Shown here piece after piece: positions 16,042 through 26,899 of a DNA stretch of 64,000 nucleotides. Each line of letters opens with the position of its first letter. The first letter of the stretch is position 1. A model generated the notes under the pieces. The model saw only the letters and a list, made by a program, of their open reading frames with translations, had not been told where the DNA came from and did not search any database. This stretch comes from Streptomyces chattanoogensis (GTDB taxonomy: Bacteria; Actinomycetota; Actinomycetes; Streptomycetales; Streptomycetaceae), in contig NZ_LGKG01000154.1 of the NCBI RefSeq assembly GCF_001294335.1, positions 1 to 64,000 on the forward strand, given 5' to 3'. The position numbers and the translations under genes are program-made.

Positions 16042-16282
16042 GCTCCTCGATGATGCGGTTGCGCGGATAGAGACGGCCTTCGTCGGTGCCAACACCGGTG
16101 CCCGTCCTGGTCTTCCCGGCATCGTCCACCGGCCATGAGACCACCGGCCGCAGCGCCCCCGCACGCCACTCCCTGAGCAGCTGGTCGAAGATCGGCGTCG
16201 GCTCCTCGGGGGGCCGGCGGGCATACGGGGGCGAGAGGGAGAGGCGCTGGAAAACATGACCGGTGGTCTTTTTGACGTCCAT
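15995..16282 (-). CDS. Small unknown protein between esterase and peroxidase genes
   Basis: 95 residues, start ATG 16282, nine bases beyond the stop of the upstream esterase gene. The core P-T-P-I-F-D-Q-L-L-R-E-W-R-A-G resembles short conserved streptomycete proteins of unknown role; the C-terminus is Arg/Glu-rich and polar. No membrane segment or signal. It overlaps gpx by 47 bases on the same strand, which is unusual, so either its stop or the gpx start may differ in reality. Confidence 0.4.
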   Translation of the reverse strand: MDVKKTTGHVFQRLSLSPPYARRPPEEPTPIFDQLLREWRAGALRPVVSWPVDDAGKTRTGTGVGTDEGRLYPRNRIIEEHDREPVRHSAAHPDR

Positions 16283-16290
16283 GTCCGGAC

Positions 16291-17658
16291 TCAACCTGGC
16301 GAGTGCTGCCCTGGTTGCGGTGCCGGCGCCCGACGGCCGTCAGATGCGCCTGAGCCGGTGACGGGCAGAAGATACGTTCCCGCGCGGCCCAGCACCGACA
16401 GGTCCACCGCCTGTGCCATGGCGTGCATCCCGGCGGTGTTCGGGTGCACCCCGTCGCCGCTGTCGTAGCGGGGCCGCAGCTGCCGGGGCGCCTCCGGGTC
16501 GCGCAGCGCCGCATCGAAGTCGACGACGCTGTCGAAGGCGCCACCGCTGCGGATCCAGTGGTTGACGTGCGCCCGCATCCGTTCCCTCGCCGGGTGCAGC
16601 AGGGCGTTGGGGATGATGGTGCCCGCGTGCAGTGCGATCCTGGCGGCGTGTGCGCGGTGGGCCAGCGCGGCCAGCCCCGCGATCACCTGGCCGGACGTCA
16701 GCCGGGCGCCCCGGTGCACGCCGGCGCCCGCCCCCAGGTCGTTGGTCCCGATGAGCACGATCGCGTCGGACACCGCGGTCTGCTGCAGCACATCACGGGC
16801 GAACCGGGCCTGGGCGTTGACCCCGAGATGGATCCGCCCGTCGGCACCGGTCCCGACGTCGCTCAGCAGCCGGTTGCCGCCGATGCCCGTATTGACGACG
16901 GACAGGCCGGGGCCGCGCCGCCCGGCGCGCGCCAGCCTCCGGGCCAGCACGTCCGGCCAGCGCAGATTGACGTTGTCGGGAATGGCGCCGCCCTCGGTGA
17001 GCGAGTCGCCGAAGGCCACCACCGTACGGTCCGCGTCCGTCGTGGCGACGTCCACACCCTCCAGGAAGAACCACGACAGGAGCCGCCGGTGGAAGGCCGA
17101 GCCGCTCTCGTCGGCGGTGTGGTCGCCCCGTGTGGAGAGGTAACTGGTCTGCTTCGCCCCGCCGTGCCAGGTGGTGGGCCCGGTCGCGGTCGGCAGATGG
17201 ATGCTCACCACCAGGTCGCCGTCGGCGTGGACGGTCAGGTGTACGGGATCGCTGACGACCTCCGCGCCCACGGGAACGGTGGCCGACCGCCGCCCGGCGA
17301 ACGTCACCCTGCGCCCGGTTCCCGGCTCGGTGGCCGCCCCCTTGCCGCGCCGCGCGACCGTCACCGCGCCCAGGTCCAGCGGCCGGGTGCCGTACAGGTT
17401 GGACAGGCGCAGCCGGATCCGGTCGCCGCCGACCGAGAGATGCACCACCAGGCGGAGGGTGCGGCGGGCGAATCCGTGGACGGACCGGCCCCTGCGGGCG
17501 GGCGGGGTGAGGGCCGCGGCCCAGCCGCCGACCCAGTGGCGGGCTCCGGCCGTGGGGGCCGCCGGATCCGCCGCCGCGAACGCCGGGGCCGCCCGCAGGA
17601 AGCCGAGCGACGCCCCGCCGGCCAGGAGGGATCTGCGGGGCAAGGGTCGTCCACGCAC
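16291..17658 (-). CDS. Secreted SGNH/GDSL hydrolase
   Basis: 455 residues. The N-terminus has a twin-arginine signal (P-R-R-S-L-L-A-G-G-A-S-L-G-F-L) and an Ala-rich cleavage region. A beta-rich domain of about 150 residues precedes the SGNH core: block I A-F-G-D-S-L-T-E with the nucleophile Ser, block II G-I-G-G-N-R, block III I-G-T-N-D-L, block V D-G-V-H-P-N with Asp and His. It is therefore an exported esterase or acetyl-hydrolase, probably on polysaccharide or lipid esters. GTG start with AGGAGG at good spacing. Confidence 0.88.
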   Translation of the reverse strand: MRGRPLPRRSLLAGGASLGFLRAAPAFAAADPAAPTAGARHWVGGWAAALTPPARRGRSVHGFARRTLRLVVHLSVGGDRIRLRLSNLYGTRPLDLGAVTVARRGKGAATEPGTGRRVTFAGRRSATVPVGAEVVSDPVHLTVHADGDLVVSIHLPTATGPTTWHGGAKQTSYLSTRGDHTADESGSAFHRRLLSWFFLEGVDVATTDADRTVVAFGDSLTEGGAIPDNVNLRWPDVLARRLARAGRRGPGLSVVNTGIGGNRLLSDVGTGADGRIHLGVNAQARFARDVLQQTAVSDAIVLIGTNDLGAGAGVHRGARLTSGQVIAGLAALAHRAHAARIALHAGTIIPNALLHPARERMRAHVNHWIRSGGAFDSVVDFDAALRDPEAPRQLRPRYDSGDGVHPNTAGMHAMAQAVDLSVLGRAGTYLLPVTGSGASDGRRAPAPQPGQHSPG

Positions 17659-17841
17659 GGGTGCCTCCTGTCGTCCGTCACCGCACCGTCAGCGCTCGGT
17701 CATGATCCACGGACGACACCGCTGCCGCGGTCCCGGTCGGCTTCGTACACGCCGTTCTCGCCCTTCTGGCGGCACCCGGGTGGCCGGTAGCGGAACGGGA
17801 TGGGCGGCCCCGCGCGGCGCCGGAGCGGTGTCACGGAGGCG

Positions 17842-18639
17842 TCAGGGAGAGGCTTTCTCCATGGTGGCCACGATTCCGTCCAGGATGACGGCCAGACCGA
17901 CCTCGAAGGTGGTCCTCGCCTCGCGCTCCAGGTACGGCTCCGCACCGCCGGTGTGCGGTGCGGCGCCCTCGGTCTCGAGCCGGACCAGGAGCGGGAAGCG
18001 GTCCTGGAAATCGGGGGCGACCTCACCGAGCACGGCGGAGCGGGACTGCCACCACTCCTCGTCGGAGACGCCGGTCGCCGCCGCGGCCAGCCGCGATTCG
18101 GTGACGGTTTGCGCGGCGCCGCGGACGAAATGGAACAGGGCACCGACGATGCGGCGCAGCACCGCGGACTCCAGCTCGGTGGCGTACAGCAGCCGCACCA
18201 GCGTCTCCAGCGCGACATATTCGTTCGGCCCCAGCACCGGGCGGGCCTGGGAGACCTGGAGCACCCAGGGATGGCGCAGATAGAACTCCCAGGTGTCCTC
18301 GGCCCAGGACGTCACGGCGGACCGCCAGCCGGGTGCGAGGTCGTAGTCGGTGGGCAGTTCGGCGAGTGCCCGGTCGTACATCAGGTCCACCAGCTCGCTC
18401 TTGCCGGGGACGTAGGTGTACAGCGCCATCGCCGTCCGCCCCAGGCGCTCGCCGACCGCGCGCATGGACAGTGCGGCCAGGCCCTCGGCGTCCGCGAGCG
18501 CGATTCCGGCGTCCACGATCGCGTCCACGCTCAGCGCCGGCTTGGGGCCCGGCGCCGACCGCTTGCCGGCCGGAACCTTGGCGCGCCACAGCAGGGACAT
18601 CGAACGGCGGGCGTCGCCCTGCCCGGCGAAGAGAACCAC
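17842..18639 (-). CDS. TetR family repressor
   Basis: 265 residues. N-terminal HTH (I-V-D-A-G-I-A-L-A-D-A-E-G-L-A-A-L-S-M-R-A-V-G-E-R-L-G, then A-L-Y-T-Y-V) after a basic tail, followed by a TetR C-terminal ligand domain with conserved Trp-rich helices (W-A-E-D-T-W-E-F). GTG start with GGAG seven bases upstream. It is divergent from the UvrA-like gene with two near-identical operators between them, so it probably represses that gene and itself until a drug-like ligand binds. Confidence 0.88.
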   Translation of the reverse strand: MVLFAGQGDARRSMSLLWRAKVPAGKRSAPGPKPALSVDAIVDAGIALADAEGLAALSMRAVGERLGRTAMALYTYVPGKSELVDLMYDRALAELPTDYDLAPGWRSAVTSWAEDTWEFYLRHPWVLQVSQARPVLGPNEYVALETLVRLLYATELESAVLRRIVGALFHFVRGAAQTVTESRLAAAATGVSDEEWWQSRSAVLGEVAPDFQDRFPLLVRLETEGAAPHTGGAEPYLEREARTTFEVGLAVILDGIVATMEKASP

Positions 18640-18648
18640 TTGCGAACT

Positions 18649-18697
18649 CCTTACGGCATAAAGTAATCTCGTCGAGAGAACTCTTTACGGCGTAAAG
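18649..18697. promoter_or_regulatory. Twin TetR operators
   Basis: CTTTACGGCGTAAAG (18683-18697) is a palindrome with 6-bp arms; CCTTACGGCATAAAG (18649-18663) matches it at 13 of 15 positions. Centres are 34 bases apart. One overlaps the translation-initiation region of the TetR gene, the other lies just before the UvrA-like gene. Confidence 0.8.
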
Positions 18698-18713
18698 ATA
18701 TCAGGGGGCGGGG

Positions 18714-21083
<2,370 letters not shown>

Positions 21084-21150
21084 AGACCGTCTGCCGTCTT
21101 CTTCTTCAGCACACCGACGACGCCCCCTCGCCACCCCCATGGAGCATCTG

Positions 21151-22047
21151 ATGACGGACGTGCCCGTCGCACTCATCCAGGTCACCGACGTCCGGCGGAT
21201 CACCCCGCGCATGGTCCGGGTCACCTTCGCCGGAGACGGCCTCGACGACTTTCCCACCTGGCCCGACCAGCAGCTCAAACTCCTCTTCCCCAAGCCGGGC
21301 CAGACCGGACCCCGCCTTCCCAAGGAGGGGGCAGACGGCGATGCGATGCGCTGGTACCAGGCCTTCCTCACCATCCCGGAGCACGAACGGCCCTGGATGC
21401 GCAGCTATACGGTGCGGTCCTACGACGCCGAACGGCACCGGATAGCCGTCGACTTCGTGCTGCACGGCGCGGCGGCCACGCCGGAGGACGCCGCGACCGC
21501 CGGACCGGCCACCCGATGGGCGGCCAACGCCCAGGTGGGCGACACCCTCGCCCGCTACGGCCCATCGGCGGTATACGCCAGACCGCTGCCGCTCGACGGC
21601 GCCGACCGGCTGCTGCTGGCCGGCGACGAAACGGCGCTGCCGGCCATCGGCTCACTGGTGGAAGCGCTGCCGGCAGGCGCCCGCGCGGTGGCATACATCG
21701 AGGTGGCCGACGCCGCGGAGGAACAGCCCTTCGTGACGCGGGCCGACCTCACCGTCCACTGGGTCCATCGCAACGGCGCCCCGCCCGGGCACAGCGATGC
21801 GCTGCTGAGCGCCGTACGCGATGCCGCATTCCCCGCCGGCCCGGTCTTCGCCTGGCTGGCCGGTGAGGCAGGCGCCGTACGCGCCCTGCGGCGCCATCTC
21901 GTCGAGGAGCGGGGCCTGGCCAAAACGGCCGTCGACTTCACCGGCTACTGGCGCTGCAAGCTCACCCAGGACGACGCACCTACGGAGGAGGACCTGGCCG
22001 AGGCACAGGAGAGGATGGCGGCGGCCCAGGCCGAAACCCGGCCTTAG
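21151..22047 (+). CDS. Siderophore-interacting protein (ferric-siderophore reductase)
   Basis: 298 residues. FAD-binding barrel with R-S-Y-T-V-R-S-Y and the H-G-A-A-A region, then an NAD(P)H-binding domain with L-L-A-G-D-E-T-A-L-P-A-I and W-L-A-G-E-A-G-A-V-R, ending in Y-W-R. Reduces ferric siderophores in the cytosol to free iron. The start at 21151 has GGAG six bases upstream; ATG 21139 is the alternative. The TAG stop uses the first bases of a downstream insertion-sequence end, so the original C-terminus may have been altered. No siderophore genes adjoin it, though an iron-box unit lies 21 kb away. Confidence 0.88.
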   Translation: MTDVPVALIQVTDVRRITPRMVRVTFAGDGLDDFPTWPDQQLKLLFPKPGQTGPRLPKEGADGDAMRWYQAFLTIPEHERPWMRSYTVRSYDAERHRIAVDFVLHGAAATPEDAATAGPATRWAANAQVGDTLARYGPSAVYARPLPLDGADRLLLAGDETALPAIGSLVEALPAGARAVAYIEVADAAEEQPFVTRADLTVHWVHRNGAPPGHSDALLSAVRDAAFPAGPVFAWLAGEAGAVRALRRHLVEERGLAKTAVDFTGYWRCKLTQDDAPTEEDLAEAQERMAAAQAETRP

Positions 22048-22071
22048 AACTCCTAACGGAATGACTTCAGG
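22046..22071. repeat. 26-bp inverted repeat, left copy
   Basis: Exactly complementary to 22954-22979. It contains the transposase C-terminal codons (L-K-S-F-R-stop on the minus strand) and the stop codon of the siderophore-interacting gene on the plus strand. Confidence 0.85.
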
Positions 22072-22208
22072 CGTCGCCAGCAGATGAGTGCGCATCCCAG
22101 AGTGAGGAAGGCTTCGTGGATGTCGTCGCGTCGCTCAACCTTGGGCAGCAGCGGCTCGATCACCACCCACAGCTCGTCATGGACTTCCCACGGCTTCGGC
22201 CGCGCCAC
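22053..22208 (-). pseudogene. Deleted transposase, N- and C-termini joined
   Basis: 51 residues from GTG 22208. The start (A-R-P-K-P-W-E-V-H-D-E-L-W) is the N-terminus of an IS5-group transposase; after P-K-V-E-R-R the sequence jumps to the C-terminal D-I-H-E-A-F-L-T-L-G-C-A-L-I-C-W-R-R-L-K. About 200 internal residues including the DDE residues are missing, with the frame preserved. Confidence 0.75.
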
Positions 22209-22285
22209 CCCGCACCCCCAGATCACCAATCCTGGAGTGATCCAACCACCTCGAAGATCATTTCGTCGGGAGTTCCATGAGCCCG

Positions 22286-22684
22286 TCACACGTCATCCTC
22301 GTCCTCCTCCAAGGCATCGCGGATGTCGTTCGCCCCAAGGGTGTTGGGGGGCCAGGTAGCCACCAGGCGTTCAAGGAGGGGGCGATGCGTGTCGAGATGG
22401 GCGGTGAGGACAAGGGCGCCGGCCAGCTGGAGCTCAAGTTCCGCGAGGCCGGTCAGCCGTACCGCGAGTTCGGCGGCCTGGTCAGACTCCGCCGAGGCCG
22501 GCGCCCTTGCGCACGCCGCACGGACTCGCAGAGGGCGGTCCTCGTCCAGGGCCATCACGCCGAGCTGGGCCACAAGTTCGGGGTCCTCAGGGACATCGCA
22601 GGCGCAGAGGCACTGCCCGGCAGCGGACATGGCGCCATCGTCGACAACGTCGCCGTCCACGGCGCGCAGCGCGGCGATGATCAC
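22286..22684 (-). pseudogene. HEAT-repeat-like protein, C-terminal part
   Basis: 132 residues from a GTG overlapping the previous stop as GTGA. Helical repeats such as E-D-P-E-L-V-A-Q-L-G-V-M-A-L-D-E-D-R-P-L-R-V-R-A-A resemble HEAT units; the C-terminus is acidic. Together with the frame at 22681-22932 it probably formed one HEAT-domain gene, since the first frame ends in mid-helix and homologous proteins, as I recall them, continue. It could instead be two coupled genes. It lies between inverted IS ends. Confidence 0.55.
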
Positions 22685-22932
22685 CGGGCGCGGTCCAGCA
22701 CCTCCGAGGCGTACTCATCCAGAGGGTTGCCAAAACCCCATCGGGCTTGCCGGTCCTCGTAGTGGAAGTACTCCAGCGCCGTGCACACCGCGTCCCGCCG
22801 CCCGGAGCGCAGCAGCCTGAGAAAAGCGGCGTACGGGTCCGGTTCCTGGTCCGCCGACTTGAGCAGTTCGTCCCGGTCGGCCGCCACCGCCGGGTCATCG
22901 AAGCGGTGCCGTTCCCAGTACCCGAGCGCCAT
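22681..22932 (-). pseudogene. HEAT-repeat-like protein, N-terminal part
   Basis: 83 residues from ATG 22932. The sequence A-L-G-Y-W-E-R-H-R-F-D-D-P-A-V-A-A-D-R-D-E-L-L and D-P-Y-A-A-F-L-R-L-L-R-S-G-R is typical of a streptomycete HEAT-repeat family. It stops at 22681 where the second frame begins. A frameshift or deletion is the simplest reading. The IS end begins 22 bases upstream of the start, so the native promoter is probably lost. Confidence 0.6.
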
Positions 22933-22953
22933 GGCGGGAGCCTACTAAAGACA

Positions 22954-22979
22954 CCTGAAGTCATTCCGTTAGGAGTTCT
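22954..22979. repeat. 26-bp inverted repeat, right copy
   Basis: Perfect inverted copy of 22046-22071. It carries the last five transposase codons and stop in plus orientation, so it is the end of a second, almost wholly deleted IS copy. Confidence 0.85.
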
Positions 22980-23235
22980 TGGACCCAACCTCCCGCTCAG
23001 GACCGGGAGCAGAGCCGACTCGGACCGGCCGCCCGACGGATCCGGCGACCACGACGAACGCAGAAGCGGCAACGCCTTCGGAGGAGGCTCCGCTCGACCG
23101 GGGACGTCCGGGCTCCCAGCCCCCTACTGCTGCCGGCCCAGGTCTGGGCGAAGGGCATCAAGGGGCCCCGGCCCGGTGGGTTGACCGGTTCCCGAGCCTT
23201 GATCGCTGCCGGGCCTGCTGGTTGGGTTGGTCGGC

Positions 23236-23784
23236 ATGACTGCGTTCGGCCCCGTTGCCTGGCCGCCTGCCCCGATCAGGACCGAGCGGCTCGTGCTCCG
23301 CGAGCCCGAGGCTCGGGACCGCGCGGCGTTCATCGAGCTGTTCGCCTCGCCGGAGGTGGGCACCTACACCGGTGGCCCTCGACCGCGTGATGAGCTCGAG
23401 CGCGCGGTGCCTGAGGTCCCCGGGCAGCGCCCTGGACTTTTCGTGATCGATCTCGACGGAGCGATGATCGGCATGATCACACTCGATCGGCGCGACGCAG
23501 AGCGTCCGGGTCACGTCCGTCCGGATGCCGGGGAGGCCGAACTCGGCTACATGTTCCTGCCGGAGGCGTGGGGATGCGGCTACGCCGCCGAGGCGTGCGC
23601 AGCGGCACTCGACTGGTTCGCCGGCGCGCTACCCACCGAGCCGGTGGTGCTCTGCACCCAGACCGCCAACGACCGCTCGATGCGCCTCGCGGCGAAGCTG
23701 GGGTTCACCGAGGTGCAGCGGTTCGAGGAGTACGGCGCAGAGCAGTGGTTCGGCGTGTGGTCCCCGGTCACGCCGTCCGGTTGA
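23236..23784 (+). CDS. GNAT family N-acetyltransferase
   Basis: 182 residues. RimJ/RimL-type start (I-R-T-E-R-L-V-L-R-E-P-E-A-R-D), F-V-I-D-L-D-G-A-M-I-G-M-I, the acetyl-CoA loop region E-A-W-G-C-G-Y-A-A-E-A, then N-D-R-S-M-R-L-A-A-K-L-G-F. The fold is complete. Transfers acetyl from acetyl-CoA to an amine, unknown which. No clear ribosome-binding site before ATG 23236. The 256 bases upstream (22980-23235), next to the IS end, show no gene. Confidence 0.8.
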   Translation: MTAFGPVAWPPAPIRTERLVLREPEARDRAAFIELFASPEVGTYTGGPRPRDELERAVPEVPGQRPGLFVIDLDGAMIGMITLDRRDAERPGHVRPDAGEAELGYMFLPEAWGCGYAAEACAAALDWFAGALPTEPVVLCTQTANDRSMRLAAKLGFTEVQRFEEYGAEQWFGVWSPVTPSG

Positions 23785-23842
23785 GCTCGTACTCGACAGC
23801 GCGGACCCACCAGGCCACCGATCGGGTACGAGACATCCCTGC

Positions 23843-24472
23843 TCAGTGCTTGGCGGGCGTGCGCGGCGGCATCCAGTGGTGGACCGTGTAGTTGCCCTTC
23901 GCCAGGGTCTCGATGGGGGCGGAGCCCAGGCACTTGCCGACGCTCTTCTCCGGCAGGCCGTCGAGGGCCCAGCTGTAGCCCAGCCGGTCCTTCCTGCCGT
24001 TGTCCAGCACGGTGAAGCCGAATCGCTTGCCCTTCAGATCACCGACGTCCGGCATGCCCGGTGCGCCCTGGAAATGCGACTCCTCCACGATGCCGGTGGC
24101 AACGGCCACCGGGCCGCCGGTCAGCAGGCAGTCGATACGGCCCTTGAAGTAGCCGCCCCACTGCTTGCCGATGTGGTGGCTGACGTAGAAGGTGCCGCGT
24201 GCCTTGTCACCCAGTCCATGGGCGTCAAAGGTGAAGTGGACATTGTCGCCCGGCTGGCGCTTGAGCTTGGCCGACCCCTTGAGCAGCGGTTCGTCGACGG
24301 TGTGCCGGGCGGCATGCGCCCCGGTCGCGGCGGGGGCTCCGGCAGCGGACTCGGCCGCGGTGGCCGCGCCCGTGGTGCCGAGGGTCAGCGCAGTCGCCGC
24401 ACCGACGGTCAGTGCCGTGGCGGCGACGAGAAAAGGGTGCCGAACGCGGGCACGGGCGCGGGTGCGGAACAT
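23843..24472 (-). CDS. Secreted protein of unknown function
   Basis: 209 residues. Sec signal peptide: basic start (F-R-T-R-A-R-A-R-V-R), hydrophobic core L-V-A-A-T-A-L-T-V-G-A-A-T-A-L-T, cleavage near A-A-T-A-A-E. The mature part of about 170 residues is beta-rich with H-F-T-F-D-A-H-G-L, G-T-F-Y-V-S-H-H and F-G-F-T-V-L-D-N-G; two Cys (in D-C-L and K-C-L) could form a disulfide. No enzyme motif. Strong GGAGGAA site. Transcribed alone; likely an extracellular protein. Confidence 0.8.
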   Translation of the reverse strand: MFRTRARARVRHPFLVAATALTVGAATALTLGTTGAATAAESAAGAPAATGAHAARHTVDEPLLKGSAKLKRQPGDNVHFTFDAHGLGDKARGTFYVSHHIGKQWGGYFKGRIDCLLTGGPVAVATGIVEESHFQGAPGMPDVGDLKGKRFGFTVLDNGRKDRLGYSWALDGLPEKSVGKCLGSAPIETLAKGNYTVHHWMPPRTPAKH

Positions 24473-24820
24473 TGCTTCCTCCCAAGGAAGTGGCATCGAG
24501 TGGACCGCCATCGGGTCCGTCGGCCGGGAGGTTCCCGGCCGCTCACCACGGTGCCGTCCGCGCCCGCAGCACCACATCGCACCACAGGCCGGTGCGCCTC
24601 CCCCGTACGGCGGACGCAGGGACGGTACGCCGGGCCGATGCGCGGGAGCCCGAAGGGCTACGGTCCGTCCGGTAGGTCGCATTGAGGGGGGCCCGACGGC
24701 ACGCAGCGGCACCGTCCTCCCGGGCGGCGCACCGTACGCCTCGCCGCAGTCGGCCCCTGCACCGAGCGGTGTGGGTAGGACGGGCGTGGCGTGCCGGCGG
24801 ACGTCGGCTAGGGTGCCGAC
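24473..24820. other. Intergenic region between divergent genes
   Basis: 348 bases between the secreted-protein gene (minus) and the prepilin peptidase gene (plus). It must hold both promoters, but I see no convincing -35/-10 pair, operator or RNA element. Confidence 0.4.
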
Positions 24821-25585
24821 GTGGATCTGGTATTGATCTTCTTCGGTGCCGCCTATGGCGGGTTGGCCGGTCTGTTTCTGCCGCGGCCGGCATACCGGCT
24901 TTCCGTTGAGGCGGCGGAGTCGCGCCGGGATCACTGCCCCCGGGGGCATGAAATAGCAGGCCCGGCGGGCGGCTGGCTGGGGCTTGCCCGTTGCGACGGA
25001 AACACGCCGCCGGCTGATGGCGGGGCGTCGGGCAGCGGCCCTTGTCGCTACGGCCCCGGGCGGCTGGCCGCACCAGTGGTAGGCGCGCTGGTCTGCGCGG
25101 CGCTCGCCGCCACCACCGGCGCGCGCCCGGAACTGGTGGTGTGGCTGGTGCTGACGCCGCCGGCGATCTTGCTGGCGCTCGTCGATCTCACGGTGCACCG
25201 GCTGCCGGACGTGCTGACGCTTCCGCTGGCAGGCGTCATGGTGGGGCTGCTGGGTGCGGCCGCTTTGCTGCCCGGCAGTCACGGGAGCTGGACCACCGCG
25301 GTGGCCGGCAGCTTGGCGCTCACGGCCGTGTATTTCGTCCTGTTCCTCATCAGCCCGTCCGGAATGGGCCTCGGCGACGTCAAACTGGCGCTCTCCCTCG
25401 GCGCGGTTCTGGGCTGGTACGGCTGGCCCGTCCTCGCGCTCGGCACCTTGCTGGCGTTCGGATGCGGGGCGCTGTACGCAGGGGCACTGCTGGTTCTGCG
25501 ACGCGCGAACCGCAGGTCAGCCATGGCTTTCGGCCCGTTCATGCTGCTCGGCGCCCTGGTAGGGGTTCTGTTCGGAGGGCTGTAG
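24821..25585 (+). CDS. Prepilin peptidase (A24 family)
   Basis: 254 residues, membrane protein. Seven to eight hydrophobic segments. The two catalytic Asp of aspartic prepilin peptidases are visible: L-A-L-V-D-L-T-V-H-R-L-P-D and G-M-G-L-G-D-V-K-L. The cytoplasmic insert after the first helix has Cys residues but not the full CxxC zinc pattern of methylating enzymes, so it may be peptidase only. It would process Flp/Tad-type pilins or pseudopilins; none is nearby. GTG start at 24821. Confidence 0.85.
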   Translation: MDLVLIFFGAAYGGLAGLFLPRPAYRLSVEAAESRRDHCPRGHEIAGPAGGWLGLARCDGNTPPADGGASGSGPCRYGPGRLAAPVVGALVCAALAATTGARPELVVWLVLTPPAILLALVDLTVHRLPDVLTLPLAGVMVGLLGAAALLPGSHGSWTTAVAGSLALTAVYFVLFLISPSGMGLGDVKLALSLGAVLGWYGWPVLALGTLLAFGCGALYAGALLVLRRANRRSAMAFGPFMLLGALVGVLFGGL

Positions 25586-25756
25586 GTGCCAGTTGCTGAC
25601 GGCTCTCGCCACACCCCCCTCCGACAGTCCCCGGCGTCATCGTCGAAGTCGCCGTGTGCTGGTGGCGAGTTGGGCCATCCCGCTCCAGGTCCGGCCCCCA
25701 GCCCCAGGTCCAGCCCACCCTCCTCCCCGCCGCCCGCAACGGTCCGCTGCCGGAGG

Positions 25757-26899
25757 TCAGTGCCGAGGCGGTTCGTCGAAGCTGCGCTCGTTCCCGGGTG
25801 CGCCCTCTCCCCGGGTGAGGGCCAGCAGCGCCATGTCATCGGTGATGCGGCCACCGGCATGGCGGCTGACCTCTGTGAGAAGGGTGTCGAGCAGCGCATC
25901 CGGTCCGGGAAGGTCGCGTCCGGCCAGCCCGGCTGCGGGGTCGTAGAAGTCCCCGGCGCGGTTCCGCGCTTCGGTCAGGCCATCGGTGTACAGCAGGAGA
26001 GTCGCCCCTGAGGGGAAGGGCACCGTGTCGGTCCGCTCCTGGCCGGTGCCCAGCTCCGCCAGCCCCAGAGGGAGGGCCGGCTCGGACGGTTCCGTCCTGC
26101 GCACCTGGCCGGCATGCAGCAGCAGAGGCGCCGGATGGCCGCGGTTGACCAGCCGCAGTTCGTCACCGCCGTGCGGGACCTCGACGAGCACGGCGGTGAC
26201 GAAACCCTCGGTCCGCTCGGGTCCCGTCCGCCGCTCCCGTTCCCGTAGCAGTGCCCGCTCCAGTCTGGCCGCGACCCCGACGAGCGTGGATTCCTCCTCG
26301 GCGGCCTCCCGGAACACCCCCATGGCCACCGCCACCACCTTGACCGCGCCCATGCCCTTGCCCCGAACGTCGCCGACCAGGCACCGTACGCCGTACGGCG
26401 TGTCCTGCGCGCCGTACAGGTCACCCCCGATCTGTGCGTCCTTCACGGCGGCCTGATAGCGCACGGCGATCCGCAGAGGCCCGACACAGGCCGGCAGCTG
26501 CGGCAGTACGGCGCGCTGCACGGCCAGGGCGATTCTGCGTGCGGACTGCAGCCGGACGTTGCTGTAGTACATGAGGCGGTTGACGACGATGGCGAAGGCC
26601 GAGACGGTCGCGACCGCCGCCAGCTCGCTCCGCCCACCGGAGTCGTCCATGAAGCCGAAGTGGATGAGCAGCGCGACATCGGCGGCACAGGCGCCGATGC
26701 CCGCCAGGATCGTCGCGCGCAGCGACAGCAGCGCGGCGGCCGTCATCGGCGCGGCGGTGTAGAAGGCTTCCGCACTGAAGTGGGGAGAGGTGTTGTAGTC
26801 CAGGAGGGCACCTGTGACGAGCAGGACGAGGGGCAGCAGCTGCAGGTGGCGCAGGCACCAGCGTCTGACGGTGGTGCGCCCCGCGCTCGGTGCCCTCAC
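25757..26899 (-). CDS. Membrane SpoIIE-type (PP2C-like) phosphatase
   Basis: 380 residues. Three to four N-terminal membrane helices (about 18-115), then a SpoIIE/RsbU phosphatase domain: G-G-D-L-Y-G, V-G-D-V-R-G-K-G-M-G-A, N-R-G-H-P-A-P-L-L-L, L-L-L-Y-T-D-G-L-T-E-A and I-T-D-D-M-A, which supply the metal-binding Asp residues. Such proteins dephosphorylate anti-sigma antagonists in partner switching. The STAS protein at 15.1 kb is a possible but unproven client, and it lacks the usual phosphosite. GTG start. The 171 bases before the prepilin peptidase stop show no gene. Confidence 0.85.
   Translation of the reverse strand: MRAPSAGRTTVRRWCLRHLQLLPLVLLVTGALLDYNTSPHFSAEAFYTAAPMTAAALLSLRATILAGIGACAADVALLIHFGFMDDSGGRSELAAVATVSAFAIVVNRLMYYSNVRLQSARRIALAVQRAVLPQLPACVGPLRIAVRYQAAVKDAQIGGDLYGAQDTPYGVRCLVGDVRGKGMGAVKVVAVAMGVFREAAEEESTLVGVAARLERALLRERERRTGPERTEGFVTAVLVEVPHGGDELRLVNRGHPAPLLLHAGQVRRTEPSEPALPLGLAELGTGQERTDTVPFPSGATLLLYTDGLTEARNRAGDFYDPAAGLAGRDLPGPDALLDTLLTEVSRHAGGRITDDMALLALTRGEGAPGNERSFDEPPRH

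Larger units (their letters stand above)
22046..22276 (-). mobile_element. Internally deleted IS5-like element (about 231 bp)
   Basis: The left end (22046-22071) and an imperfect inverted partner (22255-22276, 16 of 22 matches) bound a segment encoding only the first and last parts of a transposase. It has lost the catalytic core, so it can move only with help in trans. The outer left end is repeated exactly in inverted form at 22954-22979. Confidence 0.65.
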
